Positions 42,801-55,900 of a stretch of DNA of 64,000 nt are shown piece after piece. The stretch comes from Fusarium oxysporum f. sp. lycopersici 4287 (Eukaryota > Ascomycota > Sordariomycetes > Hypocreales > Nectriaceae). Numbering within the stretch: position 1 is the first letter of the stretch; the number at the start of each line of letters is the position of its first letter. The notes below the pieces were generated by a model. The model searched no databases, was not told the DNA's origin, and saw nothing but the letters and a program-made list of their open reading frames with translations. The DNA is taken from the NCBI RefSeq assembly GCF_000149955.1, contig NC_030990.1, positions 3,957,482 to 4,021,481 of the forward strand, written 5' to 3'. A program made the position numbers and the translations under genes.

Positions 42801-44369
42801 AAAAGTGCCAGAGCCGTTGGGAGGAAACAAGGCTTGCAGGGGTCATCCTCTCTCGGACTGTGGCTAGCTGGACTTGGATTGTCTCGCAGTCTCAGCCCGT
42901 TTTTATCTTGCGTGCATATCAGGATCGAACCGACACCCGGGGGCCGGGTAGATGGACAATTGAGATTTGAGATTTTCCTTTTTTATCTCCGAGAACAGGT
43001 CATATTTGATGTGTATTATGCATGAAGCGTCATGCCATGACCATTGAAACGAACGGCGCTTCCGGTTCGTCTCCCCGTTTGGTGGGCTTTTGAAGATCTC
43101 CTCGGGTTGATCTGAGATCCGATCAATGTTTCATTGCATTAGCCAGCCTCGTTTCCAGCGGGGCCATTGTTGCAGCTGCAGCTGTAGGTATCTTGCTCCT
43201 TCAAACCACGTTGTATTGGTGTTGACGATGGCTTCATTTTGTCTCTCCTCTGCAGTTGCTACAAACGTTCTCTCAACACGTGGACCCCTGAGCTAACCAA
43301 CCCGCGAACCAATTTGTTCCCCCCTCAAATCTCTTTCATGTATCTCGTCAACGACAATTGGGCGACTGCATGTTTGTCCAAACCCGCACGTTGACCTAAA
43401 ATGGCATCAGCTACATGAATGTGGCTTTGATCTGCCTCCTATTTCCGCGTGGCGTTTTTTCGTAACTTTGGCTCTGAAAACGTCAAAAGAATAGAGTGTC
43501 CTTGGTTAGAACGTCTAGGCATGGGCCGGACCGCTCACACCGTCTCTAACAAAGTCTTTAGCTTGAACCTGTGCCCTTAGGTTACGTTGAGGTGCTTTAG
43601 CGGGATATGATAGGTGCTTTACAGCATGTGGCTGCTTAGTTCGCAGTTCGAGAAGCAAACGTGCGAACACCATCAGCCTACTGCAAGACTTTGCATTGAC
43701 AGTCCATGCTTTCAAGGAGCACGGAGTACATGACCCCAATTGGGAGCATGTCTTTCCCAAGGCACCGACACTGTGGGTGGCTTGAGGCACTGATAAGACT
43801 CGGCCGAGTATTTGGTGTAATGGTGCAGGGTAGCTAGACAGCCACGACAAGACACGCACAACGAAGACCGATGGCGCTCACCAAGCCACATCACATACAT
43901 GCATCACATAAGAGAGACATAGCCATGGACGAATTTGATCAACTTTGACATGTTTTTGAAGTACCGACCAATCTCAAGCCCAGTACAACGCGTGACCAAT
44001 ATCGTGCCCCTAAAACTCCGATCATGATTTTAAATATGAGAGCCCAATCCAGGCCCCGAGACAACAACACCCAGTGGAAAAGAAACACCACGCATCTATG
44101 ATCCTCCTACTCTAGCCTCAATCTTCCCACTCCTCATCTAGTTGGTCAATCAGCCGATTCTCGGCATCTCTATCCTGCTCTCTCCGACTCGGACTCGAGT
44201 GTACTTGTTGGTAGCCACGTCGAACGGTGATTCGTCTCAGACAGGCCGTGAAGCAGCAAAAACAAAGTTCCTATAAAACCAAAAGAGAAAACCTCACCTG
44301 TCAGCCCCCAGTTTCTTTTCTATAAAACCAAAAAAATAACGGAGGAGCAAAAAGAGAAAGGAAAATAAC
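39846..44369. other. Long intergenic stretch with simple repeats, no gene seen
   Basis: About 4.5 kb. It holds an A27 run (40996-41022), CTCCTCCTCCTCC at about 41606-41622, a GT-rich tract (41901-41926) and ACATACATACATATATACAT at about 42321-42340. Open frames are short, overlap on both strands and lack motifs. Long fungal 5' leaders or unrecognised transcripts are possible. Confidence 0.4.
40996..41022. repeat. A27 homopolymer
   Basis: An uninterrupted run of 27 A. It could be a slippage product or the tail of an old retroposed transcript; no coding sequence or target duplication was found to support the second. Confidence 0.9.
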
Positions 44370-45378
44370 TCAGGGAGAGTATCGCTCGGGCTTGGAGCCG
44401 GGGAGGGGACGACGCACGCAGATGAAGCTCCAGATTCCCGCCCATAAGCTGTAGTTGGGGAGTTGTCGCCAGCCGCGCGCATGGGTCACCGTTCGGTTGT
44501 AGAAGATGCCGCCGAGGAAGTACACGAGCACCGCGATCACGACGATGAGTCCGAAGATGCTGCCTGGGCCGACGCTACCGGGCTTATGTGGCTCTGCGTG
44601 GGCGCATGCGTGCGAGGATCGGACCTCAAAGAAATAGGCGCATTCGTCTGGGTCTGTGCCGACAAAGGAGACGCTGGCAGAGGTCGTGGTTGGGTCTCGA
44701 TCGCAGTGGAACGAAATGGTCGTCGACTTGCGTCTTCGCTTGTCCTTTGGCTTCGGTTCCTCCTCAGCGGGCTCCTCGGGTTCCGGAACGGGCGTGTAAG
44801 CCGTCAAGTCGTTCTCATCCTCGAGGTACGAGTCGCGCTGGGCGGATCGTTCGTAGATAGGTTCCGTCTTGTTGACGTCGGCGCCGCAAGGAGAGCCCCC
44901 TGTGTATTGAAGAACCAACTTGCGACCACGGCTCTGCAAGTCCATTGATTCGAAACTGCGTCTGTATTAGCTGGCGCATTCCTTTCGGCGCAATGCACCA
45001 AGTTGTGCATGTTCAAACCCACCCTATTGAGAAGACCTCGCCTCCCACCATGTAATAAGCGCTCACGTTCTGCCACAAAGGCGGCTCGACACCAACGACG
45101 TTTGTGACTGGCTCCACGACCGGACCGCAGATGTTTAATGTGAAGTTCTTTCCGTAGTCGTAGCCCTTTGAGAAGTAGTCCTTTGTCACGGCGTACTTCT
45201 TTGTGTTCTCATCGGGCACGACGGCCATGTCTGGTCGTAGATCGAAGAAGCCGCCCATGCCGGTATGTGAAGTTGCTGTACATTGTGGGACTTGGATCGT
45301 GGTTGTCGGTTGCTCTGCGACTTGAGCGCTCGCCGAACCGAGTAACGATAAAGCGAATGGTAATGCTTGGAAGCGCAT
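44370..45378 (-). CDS. ATG27: Atg27-like M6P-receptor-domain membrane protein
   Basis: Two exons (45378-45023 and 44955-44370) over a 67-bp intron with donor GTGGGT give 313 aa. There is a signal peptide (MRFQALPFALSLLGSASA), a luminal Cys-containing domain (CTATSHTGMGGFFDLRPD early, FTLNICGPV, GGSPCG, then ISFHCDRD) and one membrane segment (IFGLIVVIAVLVYFLGGIFYN, given as its central VIAVLVYFLGG). The short cytosolic tail contains ARGWRQLPNYSLW, a block shared by Atg27 proteins. Atg27 is a type I membrane protein that helps Atg9 traffic in autophagy. The tail ends PERYSP, with a possible Tyr sorting signal (inference). Confidence 0.85.
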
Positions 45379-46424
45379 GATGATGGACTCGATGGTTATC
45401 GATGGTTATCGATTCGAAACCGTATGAGGATATTGGTCGTTGGAGTATTGAAGCCGAGACGAATGGATTAGAATGGAATGGTCGTCGGGACAGATCTACT
45501 GCCTGGTTGGTCGGAGCTATATGATTGCGATAAAGCCTATCATCAAAAACAATGGTCACCAAAAAAGGGGCTGATAATGAAGGGACAGGTGAGTAAGCGG
45601 AACAACTTCACAGAGAAGACACAAACATATAGTTTCAGGCCCGAGTCGCGAGGGTTTTGGCGATATGGAGATGGAGATGATGTATGTATTCTCCCTGATT
45701 ACGCGTTGTGGTCCCTGGGGCCTGGCACCTGTTGCAATCCCCAAAACCTCAAACTGTCTTTTCCACAAATAGTAAAACCCGCCCTGGCGTTCCACACCTT
45801 GCTCTACGCCCCTTGACCGGAGAATTAAGACACATGGGGCTTGGATTTGTGGCGACATGTGTGGCTGATGATTGGCCCCTTTGCGAGAGGATATTCTCCA
45901 ACGGGACAAGTATTTGTCCGGCAGCATCATAGACTTTTGTGCCTTGGAGCTTGAAGATATACCGATTTCTTTGGACTCACAAGCCAGTCTGAACTTTGGC
46001 CAAATCGTGTAGATGACGAGTTGCGTATACCGCTCTCAAGTAAGAGATATAAGAACTCTATTTTAATACTACAGTCAGATATTTATTGCCGAACAAATCT
46101 ATTGCCGACTTCCGTCGTGTTAGTGAAACTACGGAGTATCCAAGCTCTAATTCGCCAATTGCCCTGAGACAACTGCCATTCCCGAATACGCGAATACGAC
46201 AGGGGGAGCAGCGGGGCCCGAAAAAGAATACACTACGCGTTGATTAGATTAAGCTAATTCTGTGTAATTTCGTCACGACTCCCGTAGACTCGCCTTGACT
46301 TTTTGCAAAGAGTTGATCTTTGTTTCATGAGAACAAGAGGCCTCGTTGCTTGAGTAGAATTCCTTTGGCATCTGAACTTAGAAAGAATTGAAGCCCCTGA
46401 TCTGAGTTCGTCGAAACCTCAAAC
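45379..46424. other. Divergent intergenic region between ATG27 and ERG24
   Basis: About 1 kb between two start codons pointing apart. A short direct repeat GATGGTTATC occurs twice at 45390-45412. No coding frame is supported. Confidence 0.45.
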
Positions 46425-47992
46425 ATGGCTGTCAAAGATAAACAGCCGGCTTCAGAGGAGCAACACGGCTATGAGTTCTTTGGCCCGTAAGTTTCAAGTC
46501 ATCTCCTTACCTCACTCTTCAGATCATAGCTAACAATTCTCAGTCCCGGCGCCTTTGTCATCTCGTTCTTCCTCCCCATCCTCGTATACGTCTTCAACTT
46601 CGTCTGCAACGACATCTCGGGATGCCCCGCGCCATCTCTGCTTCACCCCAAGACCCTATCGCTCGATGCCTTGAAACACGAAGTCGGATGGCCCAGCAAT
46701 GGCGTCGCTGGCCTGGTCAGCTGGAAGGGAACCGCCGCTGTGATCGGATACAATGTCCTCTCCCTGATCCTCTACCGGGTTCTTCCCGCGGTTGAAGTTG
46801 AGGGCACCGAGTTGCGCTCTGGAGGAAAACTCAAGTACCGATTTAACAGTTCGTCAAACCTGGGAATGATGAGAGGAAGACGTTTCTAACACGTTTCGCA
46901 GCTTTGTACTCTAGCACCTTCACCCTGGCTGTCCTTGCCGCTGGAACCGCTGCTCAGGGTGCCGAGTTTCCGGTCTGGACCTTCATGTCGGAGAACTTCA
47001 TTCAGATCCTTTCCGCCAACATCATCTACTCCTACCTCGTGTCCACCTTCGTCTACGTTCGAAGCTTTAGCGTTAAGCCCGGAAATAAGGAGAACCGCGA
47101 GCTTGCTGCTGGAGGCCACTCCGGAAACATGTTGTATGATTGGTTCATCGGTCGTGAACTGAACCCCCGTATTTCGATCCCTCTCATCGGTGAGGTTGAC
47201 ATCAAGGAGTTCCTTGAGCTTCGACCTGGAATGATGGGCTGGATTATCATGAACTGTTCTTGGTGCGCTCAGCAGTATCGCAACTATGGTTTCGTGACGG
47301 ATAGCTCTATCCTCATCACCGCTGTTCAGGCTCTGTATGTCTTCGACTCTTGGTGGAACGAGCCCGCGATCTTGACGACCATGGACATCACCACCGACGG
47401 CTTCGGTATGATGTTGGCTTTTGGCGATATTGTTTGGGTGCCATATGTCTACTCGCTGCAGACCCGATATCTCTCCGTTCACCCTGTCTCTCTCGGCCCT
47501 CTCGGACTAGCCGGTATGCTGGGTCTCATCGGCCTTGGCTTCTACATCTTCCGCTCAGCCAACAACGAGAAGAACCGCTTCCGAACCAACCCCGACGATC
47601 CCAGAATCTCTCACCTCAAGTACATCCAGACCCAGAAGGGCAGCAAGCTTCTCACAACAGGCTGGTGGGGAATCGCTCGTCACATCAACTACCTGGGCGA
47701 TTGGATCCAGTCGTGGCCCTACTGTCTTCCCACCGGTATCGCCGGGTATCAGATTCTCAGCGCCGGAACTCATGCCGAGGGCGCGTGGGTTATGCGAGAC
47801 GGTCGAGAGGTTATCCGGGGCGAAGCTAAGGGATGGGGCATGCTCATCACCTACTTCTACATCCTGTACTTTGCTATCCTCCTCATTCACCGTGAGAGAC
47901 GTGACGACGACAAGTGCCATCGCAAGTACGGCAAGGACTGGGAGGAGTACCGCAAGATTGTTCGATACCGAATCATCCCTGGTATCTACTGA
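46425..47992 (+). CDS. ERG24: Delta(14)-sterol reductase
   Basis: An ergosterol-pathway enzyme of the ER membrane that uses NADPH to reduce the C14-C15 double bond left after C14 demethylation. Three exons (46425-46486, 46544-46848 and 46902-47992) give 485 aa. The protein has many membrane segments and the ERG4/ERG24 family blocks: GHSGNMLYDWFIGRELNPR in the middle and, near the end, TGWWGIARHINYLGDW and HRERRDDDKCHRKYGKDWEEY, given here only as LLIHRERRDDDKCHRKYG. Intron 2 has a less usual donor (GTTCGT). The gene faces away from ATG27. Confidence 0.93.
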
Positions 47993-49795
47993 TTTATGAA
48001 TGGGATTTTTAGTTGAGTTCAGATAATTAGACCGAGTACCACGACGCTTAGAGACGTTGGCGGTATGGTGGCCCGGAGAGGGAAAAAAGTGTATTCTATG
48101 GAGTCGATGATGGCATTGATTCATGTAATGGGCTAAGGGGTGTCATGATGATCCTTGAAAGGATGAAATCGCATAGATGGAGCTGACAGACTTGCCTAGA
48201 AGGGCAGTAAGCTACCACAGAAAGCTACTTAATAATGATTTGACCGTTTAAACAACCTGCATCTGCATACCACCCAAGCTTTTACTGCTGTGCCTTTGAC
48301 TTACAACGTAGCATAACACGCACATCTTCCTGATCCCAGACATCCAAGGAACAGCGCCAATTCACGAGCCCAGCAGGGCACCCATTACCTCCTAGGCAGC
48401 TACAGAATAATAAAACTCTTGCTAATCTGACCATTTCGCCAAGAATACAAAGATGATCACGACTTGGAATCAATGGAGACGGGCTCTAGGCCCGACATTC
48501 CGCGGTGGTTCTTCGGACGCAGACGATCGCTGGGGTCGGGGTTAGTTTCTCTGGGATGCGGGGAAGAAAGAAAAAGGTTCCAAGGGGCGGGGGAGCAAGG
48601 GCATCGTGGGGAATTAATGATGATGATGACGGGGAAATATGTGGAAGGAAAATCTGGTGTTGTTTCGGCAATTGATCAAGGGAAGAGCAAGAATTCACCG
48701 AAAAAAGATACTCCGTAATTTCGAGCAAGGACTCATGCGTGAGGGCAATTAGGGCGGATTAGACTTTTTTATTTTGGGTTTTCTGACTTATATTAATTAC
48801 AGGATCTGGAGAGGGCATGACCTTGGTAAAATTTAGCTATGTCGATCACGGTTCTGACCTGACGAGGTGTACTCTGTAGTGCAACGTTGGTCCAGTTCGT
48901 GTTGGGAATTTATCAGATGAGATCAACACTCTCATGATCTAAGAGGCCACAGACTTGCAGCACCATCTGCGCAGTTCAGTTCAGTCCAGCTCTTGTTTAT
49001 GGGTAAACAAAGGGACAATGCAATGCAATTGGGGTCTGGTCCGAGGAGTAGACCATGTGACGTCAAGATACTCCAGTCCAAATACTACATCCTCTTCTCT
49101 CCCATTCACATAACACGCATGTAAGTCGATGGTCAGACGAGTCTTGACTGATTCCTTTGGGTCTAAAGCTGCCTCCAACATCGGCCCTTTTTACCCCACG
49201 ACCCAAGAAAAAGAGCCTGTTCACGACAATTGTCCAATACCAGCCGTGATTGACCCTCCCCAGCAAGCTACGGCATGCAGTCCCCAGGTCAAGGCATACG
49301 CGGTGGGGTACATTGACACAGCATTTGATGACGATGAACCTTTCTTTGCAGTGCATTTTTAATCTCTGCTAAGCTTCGGGAGAGGCGGCGTCCGTCCGTG
49401 AGGGAAGGGATGTGCAGTGTGCGGTGCGGTGCTTGTTAGTGGAGTAGCATTTAGACAGGGTTTAGATATCCCATGTACTGAACTTAGACTACAGCACTGC
49501 AGCTGTCGTGCGTGTTCTTCGCTGTAGCTGCACGTGGTGACAATGTTTAATTTTGTGAATATATAAATGTTAAAATACCACCTCTTTTCTGAGGCTTCTC
49601 TCCCTTCCTCACACTCGTCGATAAAGTTCTTCGTTGTGGCTTGCTCCCTTCAACTTCGGTCCCCTTAATTCCAATATATTGGACTAGCCTGTCAGTCTAC
49701 TCCCTCAATGTTAAATCGACGACATTGATCCCTCTCCCCAGTAACAAAGGCTCACCAAACTTATAGATATTATATTATAGGAAGACACGGTCATA
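47993..49795. other. Intergenic upstream of beta-glucosidase
   Basis: About 1.8 kb. It holds an ATGATGATGATG tract near 48617. A GTGGGG word fitting the CreA carbon-repression site SYGGRG lies near 49303; such sites are common by chance. No coding frame is supported. Confidence 0.45.
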
Positions 49796-52700
49796 ATGAA
49801 GCTGAACTGGGTCGCCGCAGCCCTCTCTATAGGTGCTGCTGGCACTGATGGTGCAGTTGCTCTTGCTTCTGAAGTTCCAGGCACTTTGGCTGGTGTAAAG
49901 GTCGGTTTTTTTACCATTTCCTCACCTAATCTCAGCCTTGTTGCCATATCGCCCTTATTCGCTCGGACGCTACGCACCAAATCGCGATCATTTCCTCCCT
50001 TGCAGCCTTGTTTTCTTTTTTCGATCTTCCCTCCGCAATCGCCAGCACCCTTAGCCTACACAAAAACCCCCGAGACAGTCTCATTGAGTTTGTCGACATC
50101 AAGTTGCTTCTCAAGTGTGCATTTGCGTGGCTGTCTACTTCTGCCTCTAGACCACCAAATCTGGGCGCAATTGATCGCTCAAACCTTGTTCGAATAAGCC
50201 TTTTATTCGAGACGTCCAATTTTTACAGAGAATGTACCTTTCAATAATACCGACGTTATGCGCGGCGGTGGCTGCTGTGATGGTTGTTGATCAGAATACT
50301 GACGCTCAAAAGGTTGTCACGAGAGATACACTCGCACACTCACCTCCTCACTATCCTTCACCATGGATGGATCCTAATGCCATTGGCTGGGAGGAAGCTT
50401 ACGCCAAAGCAAAGAACTTTGTGTCCCAGCTCACTCTCCTCGAAAAGGTCAACTTGACCACTGGTGTTGGGTAAGTAGCTCCTTGCGAACAGTGCATCTC
50501 GGTCTCCTTGACTAACGACTCTCTCAGGTGGCAAGGCGAACGCTGTGTAGGAAACGTGGGATCAATTCCTCGTCTTGGTATGCGAGGTCTTTGTCTTCAG
50601 GATGGTCCTCTTGGAATTCGTCTGTCCGATTACAACAGTGCTTTTCCCGCTGGCACCACAGCTGGTGCTTCTTGGAGCAAGTCTCTCTGGTATGAGAGGG
50701 GTCTTCTGATGGGAACTGAGTTCAAGGGGAAGGGTATCGATATCGCTCTTGGCCCTGCTACTGGTCCTCTTGGCCGCACTGCTGCTGGTGGACGAAACTG
50801 GGAGGGCTTTACCGTTGATCCTTATATGGCTGGCCATGCCATGGCCGAGGCCGTCAAGGGCATCCAAGACGCAGGTGTCATTGCTTGTGCTAAGCATTAC
50901 ATCGCAAACGAGCAAGGTAAGCCAATTGGACGGTTTGGGAAATCGACAGAGAACTGACCCCCTTGTAGAGCACTTCCGACAGAGTGGCGAGGTCCAGTCC
51001 CGCAAGTACAACATCTCCGAGTCTCTCTCCTCCAACCTGGACGACAAGACTTTGCACGAGCTCTACGCCTGGCCCTTTGCTGATGCCGTCCGCGCTGGCG
51101 TCGGTTCAGTCATGTGCTCTTACAATCAGATCAACAACTCGTACGGTTGCCAGAACTCCAAGCTCCTCAACGGTATCCTCAAGGACGAGATGGGTTTCCA
51201 GGGCTTCGTCATGAGCGATTGGGCGGCCCAGCACACCGGTGCTGCTTCTGCCGTCGCTGGTCTTGATATGAGCATGCCTGGTGACACCGCGTTCGACAGT
51301 GGATATAGCTTCTGGGGTGGAAACCTGACTCTTGCTGTCATCAACGGAACTGTTCCCGCCTGGCGAGTTGATGACATGGCTCTGCGAATCATGTCGGCCT
51401 TCTTCAAGGTTGGAAAGACGGTAGAGGACCTCCCCGACATCAACTTCTCCTCCTGGACCCGCGACACCTTCGGCTTCGTCCAAACATTTGCTCAAGAGAA
51501 CCGCGAACAAGTCAACTTTGGAGTTAACGTCCAGCACGACCACAAGAACCACATCCGTGAGTCTGCCGCCAAGGGAAGCGTCATCCTCAAGAACACCGGC
51601 TCCCTTCCCCTCAACAATCCCAAGTTCCTCGCTGTCATTGGTGAGGACGCCGGTCCCAACCCTGCTGGACCCAATGGTTGCGGCGACCGTGGTTGCGACA
51701 ATGGTACCCTGGCTATGGCTTGGGGCTCGGGAACTTCTCAATTCCCTTACTTGATCACACCCGACCAAGGTCTCCAGAACCGAGCTGCCCAAGACGGAAC
51801 TCGATATGAGAGCATCTTGACCAACAACGAATGGGCCCAGACACAGGCTCTTGTCAGCCAACCCAACGTGACCGCTATCGTTTTTGCCAACGCCGACTCT
51901 GGTGAGGGTTACATTGAAGTCGACGGAAACTTCGGTGATCGCAAGAACCTCACCCTCTGGCAACAGGGAGACGAGCTCATCAAGAACGTCTCGTCCATCT
52001 GCCCCAACACCATTGTCGTTCTGCATACCGTCGGCCCTGTCCTGCTCGCCGACTACGAGAAGAACCCCAACATCACCGCCATCGTCTGGGCTGGTCTTCC
52101 CGGCCAAGAGTCTGGCAATGCCATCGCTGATCTCCTCTACGGCAAGGTAAGCCCTGGCCGATCTCCCTTCACTTGGGGCCGCACCCGTGAGAGCTACGGT
52201 ACCGAGGTTCTTTATGAGGCGAACAACGGCCGTGGCGCTCCTCAGGATGACTTCTCGGAGGGTGTCTTCATTGACTACCGTCACTTTGATCGACGATCTC
52301 CCAGCACCGATGGCAAGAGCGCTCCCAACAACACCGCTGCTCCTCTCTACGAGTTCGGTCATGGTCTGTCTTGGACTACCTTTGAGTATTCAGACCTCAA
52401 CATCCAGAAGAACGTTAACTCCACCTACTCTCCTCCTGCTGGTCAGACCATTCCTGCCCCAACCTTTGGCAACTTCAGCAAGAACCTCAACGACTACGTG
52501 TTCCCTAAGGGTGTCCGATACATCTACAAGTTCATCTACCCCTTCCTGAACACTTCCTCATCCGCCAGCGAGGCATCTAACGACGGCGGCCAGTTTGGTA
52601 AGACTGCCGAAGAGTTCCTACCTCCAAACGCCCTCAACGGCTCAGCCCAGCCTCGTCTTCCCTCTTCTGGTGCCCCAGGCGGTAACCCTCAATTGTGGGA

Positions 52701-52998
52701 TATCCTGTACACCGTCACAGCCACAATCACCAACACAGGCAACGCCACCTCCGACGAGATTCCCCAGCTGTATGTCAGCCTCGGTGGCGAGAACGAACCC
52801 GTTCGTGTCCTCCGCGGTTTCGACCGTATCGAGAACATTGCTCCCGGCCAGAGCGCCATCTTCAACGCTCAATTGACCCGTCGCGATCTGAGCAACTGGG
52901 ATGTGGATGCCCAGAACTGGGTTATCACCGACCATCCAAAGACGGTGTGGGTTGGAAGTAGTTCTCGCAAGCTGCCTCTCAGCGCCAAGTTGGAATAA
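49796..52998 (+). CDS. Secreted GH3 beta-glucosidase
   Basis: This enzyme hydrolyses cellobiose and other beta-glucosides outside the cell. I read four exons: 49796-49900, 50295-50470, 50528-50916 and 50969-52998, giving 899 aa. The first exon ([16 protein letters not shown]...) joins across a long 394-bp intron to [17 protein letters not shown], which restores a signal peptide and propeptide of the usual type. An ATG inside that intron (50232) gives a false alternative start. The nucleophile Asp lies in [13 protein letters not shown], and [12 protein letters not shown] is the GH3 active-site block. A C-terminal fibronectin-III-like domain is present (LYVSLGG...[10 protein letters not shown]). 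Length fits fungal GH3 enzymes. Confidence 0.93.
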
Positions 52999-55900
52999 AG
53001 GAGGACAAGCAGACAGGGGTCATTTTTGGGAGGACATAGTAGCCGCGCGCCAGTTACGTCAATGGCCGGTGAAGTTATTTTCGCTTAGCTTGATGAATAG
53101 AATCACGCACATTTTGAACTCAGTCTGCTTTTCGTGATGCCTTGGTTCGTTGGGCTGCCTACAACCTCGGGCTCAGTACTTGATTGGCCTCGCAAACACT
53201 CTATGCGTGAAAATTACGTACCCATCCAAATTCCATCGAGGATTAATTACATTTTATAACGAGGAATGAATGAATTAATTGTTGTATACGTATTGAACAT
53301 AGAAAAGCCATTACGAACCCCCATTTCACTCATGACGGTCAACAATATACCCAACTCTGCGACACGTTAGACTACTCCTCGCGATGGCTTCATATCTTTA
53401 GTAGCATAACATGCCCACCATTATTATCAGTTTAGAAGAGAACGAAAGCATTGAAAATATTTTGAAAGCCAAAGATGTAAGGTAGAAACAAAGAACATTG
53501 TTTATATAGCAAGTATTCATATTGCAGCGAAGAATGGCCATATCTAAGGCAATGCACTGATCTGGCTGAAGGTTTAATGGAAGACACGGCGTGTCTCGGC
53601 AGGGTGTACTTTCTTATTCCTGACGTTAGAAATATCCTCTTCGTTTGAACTTTTAACAGTCCGGAGCCTTCTTCCCTCGCTACTACGAAAGGAACAGTGT
53701 CGTGGGGAAATACAGAGGATTCTTGAGTCACATATCAGCCACTTCATGGGTCTGTCTGTTGAAATGTATTCTCCCCGGCTAGCCGTGACTAAGATGAATG
53801 ATGTATTCTGGCTAAATGCCAGATGTGATCCTGAATATCAAGACTCTCCAGCATGGGATGATGGGGTGTATTGAGATTCTCAGATTATGGATGGGCACTT
53901 TACTTGGAGGGCTCTTTCTTCGAGGCGCGAGGGCCAACACGACGATCCGATGAAGACTAAGAGGCTTCTTCAGCACCTTCAAGTATGCGATCCAAAGTAC
54001 ATCCGTGGTTTCATTATACTGGGCTGGGTATCGGAAGAAGGGATCGTGGTTTCTTCGTAGCTTGTGGTCTGAAACGCCTATCTGAAAACTTAATGTTAGC
54101 TTGAACTCGAAAAAGATTTTTGAGAAGGTTTTGGGTAAGCAGAAGTGAAGCAGGTGGCTTTAAAATGGAGGATTGGAAGAATATGGCAGATTTGAAGATG
54201 CGCATGAGGCTGGAAGCAGCGATTGAGACTCGGCATCACGAAAATGATTCCCAAAAGGGTACCAAGCGTGAGTTCAGCCGTGGTAGCTCTTTTGGTTGTG
54301 TGAGCTAGTAATGTGAATGTAGAATAGCTCCAACCAAAATCATAGGAGCAGCGATGTGTTGTGTAAGGCAAGTGGAGTATCAGATCGAGTATTCCGTATA
54401 GATTATGGACACTCAAAATTGACCGGAGTGCGAACTGGGGCATCGGGGCAGATTTAGACATCAATAGCGCAAGGGTCGTTCCTAAGATGAATAACGAGTT
54501 GAAAGCTAGATCTGATCGTTGGGAACTGGGATGGATGTCAGACCATCAGACCTATAGCCTGCCTCAGAACATCACACAAGCGGCCAAATATGCACCGATT
54601 AACTTCAAATACGTTAACTCCGCATCTGTTTTCACGTGTGAAAATGGGGTCTGAGCGAGAACTTCTGTATTTATTTTCGGCAAATCTCTCCTGAATACCC
54701 CAAGGGCCGCATGATCTATCCAGCACATGCCCAAGAGATAGCTTGATTCCAAGCAAGTGTAGCGTCGGCAAATACCTTAGATGCCTCAAATGATAGCTTA
54801 AGTCAATGGTTACTAGAGAATCATAGGTCAGAGGATGACTCGCAACTTTAACCGAGAAGGGGCATGGGAACGAACCTTGCATTTTGACTTGGGAGGCACA
54901 GGCCTGACAGTCATGAAAAGAACATTGTTTTTCCGAAGTTGATAGCCAACCGATATCTGGCCTGGGCCATCCAACTTTCTGTTGCATTCCTTGCATCGCG
55001 ACTGAGTGTCCTTGAAATGAGGCAGCCCCATGAACATCATCTTTTCAGCAACTCGCATCTGAGTTGAATACTTCTCCTGTGGTATATAGAATGATGCGTA
55101 CATCGGGGGCGCTGGATTTTGCTTTACACTTGATTAGTATTGATAAGACAGTCATGACAGTGACCTGTGTTTCATGCTCTGAGACACATTTAGAGATGCA
55201 TGTCTGGACAAGGGTGATGACGGACCTGGAGTGTTTCGATTTATGGCGTGTACGATGATTGCGGAAACAATTTTGGAAGTCTATGTCTCGATCAAGGGCT
55301 CGTATGAGTTCTTCGGGGAGACATCAGTGTTCTGGAAAGGGGACGTGCGATGTGATCTGGGAGTTGAGGGGGGTTGAGTTCATATCGACGAGCCATGGGC
55401 AACCTGCTGATGGAAAAGTCAGATGAGAAACTTGTACGCATACACAAGTAACCATTGGTATTCAGACCTAACAACATGATTCTATTTTCCGATAGTTGTG
55501 AACTTGCAGTCCTCGTCGTCGGAAGACATCACCCTTAGGTCTTGGAGGTGGATCGCATTAGCAGTATTTTGATTTTTCATTACCGGACATAATACCACAC
55601 TCTCTTCCTGCCTTCTGATGCTTGGATTGGGCCATTCTTCGATAATTCGAACTGCTCCAATGAAGTCATAATCAATGTCCCGTGGCAAAACGTGTCTTTG
55701 TGCAACAAAACAACTGCCGAAAGGAAGAGAAACAAAACAACCGTTGATCATACAGTCTCTGATAACGAGGAAGTTCCTACCGAAGGAATCGCCTCAACGT
55801 CTTTGTGCCACGTTACTGCTTCTCTCCATCCATTTCATCTGATCTAACCAGCAATCAAATCAACTGCCGATTAATCAGGAATGACGTTTTTCGTGGATTC

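Noticed and set aside
50232..50470. Beta-glucosidase start at the ATG in 50232
   Set aside because: Splicing 49900 to 50295 gives a better signal peptide and the known family N-terminus, with a perfect frame.
51106..52362. 418-codon minus-strand frame inside the beta-glucosidase gene
   Set aside because: It is an antisense shadow caused by codon bias of the GH3 gene; no motif.
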